Assembly: GCA_030524055.1 (NCBI GenBank)
Contig: JAUNHH010000002.1
Coordinates: forward strand, 242,666 to 306,665
Length of the DNA: 64,000 nt
Origin: Actinomycetaceae bacterium
GTDB lineage: Bacteria > Actinomycetota > Actinomycetes > Actinomycetales > Actinomycetaceae
Direction of reading: 5' to 3'
Part shown: piece after piece, positions 63,981-64,000 of the stretch
Layout of the letters: every line of letters begins with the position of its first letter
Position numbering within the stretch: position 1 is the stretch's first letter
Notes under the pieces: generated by a model
Databases searched by the model: none
The model's input: only the letters and a program-made list of their open reading frames with translations
Told to the model about the DNA's origin: nothing
Translations under genes and position numbers: made by a program

Positions 63981-64000
63981 TGTTTTTTATGCCTGTTTTT

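Overview
The window is chromosomal DNA from an actinobacterium of moderate G+C (mid-50s percent by eye). The evidence for that is a WhiB1 regulator next to a PdtaS-type kinase, an actinobacterial-type DapD, an Rv1264-like adenylate cyclase, the DUF2342 / PDZ-Lon / PPA1309 / UPF0182 cluster, an initiator tRNA ending in the actinobacterial CGCTACCA form, and many leaderless gene starts. Arginine deiminase and a host-associated style of gene content fit the Actinomycetaceae (Actinomyces and relatives), but the genus is an inference.

Layout. 1-6.5 kb: citrate synthase (cut by the window edge), dapD, maf, adenylate cyclase and an OmpR-type two-component pair. 6.5-10.7 kb: arcA, ornithine carbamoyltransferase, argB and xthA. 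10.7-15.4 kb: a tightly overlapping six-gene operon that pairs a polar amino-acid ABC transporter with an N-carbamoyl amino acid hydrolase and a 2-aminothiazoline-4-carboxylate (ATC) hydrolase. Together these would form a complete uptake-to-cysteine route. 15.5-32.4 kb: brkB, a 2'-5' RNA ligase-like protein, galK, pth, mfd, a SurA-like lipoprotein, eno and the conserved DUF2342-YlbL-PPA1309-UPF0182 block. 32.4-35 kb: initiator tRNA, then a decayed mobile island with a type II toxin-antitoxin pair, a ParA fused to a ribbon-helix-helix DNA-binding tail, and the C-terminal stump of a tyrosine recombinase. 35.1-40.7 kb: a response regulator / kinase / ABC ATPase / FtsX permease module. 40.7-51.4 kb: transporters (TSUP, MFS), a HemG-like flavodoxin, a glycosyltransferase, rmuC, folA-thyA, ecsC, osmC, DUF2505, pdtaS and whiB1. 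51.6-62 kb: an orphan FHA-FtsK ATPase, ligA with a large insertion, a cardiolipin synthase-type protein and gatCAB. 62.2-64 kb: malic enzyme, then what looks like the promoter and boxA leader of a ribosomal RNA operon running off the end.

Two features cut across the whole window. First, the 12-mer ACGAGGGCGGGG (or its complement) occurs about 19 times exactly and about as many times with one or two changes. It lies mostly at gene ends, often as inverted pairs forming terminator-like hairpins, and sometimes inside genes. This arrangement resembles the DNA uptake sequences of Neisseria and Pasteurellaceae. Second, many transcription units start with TANNNT followed by 6-7 bases and then ATG or GTG, which indicates leaderless mRNAs.

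No CRISPR array or intact insertion sequence was seen.
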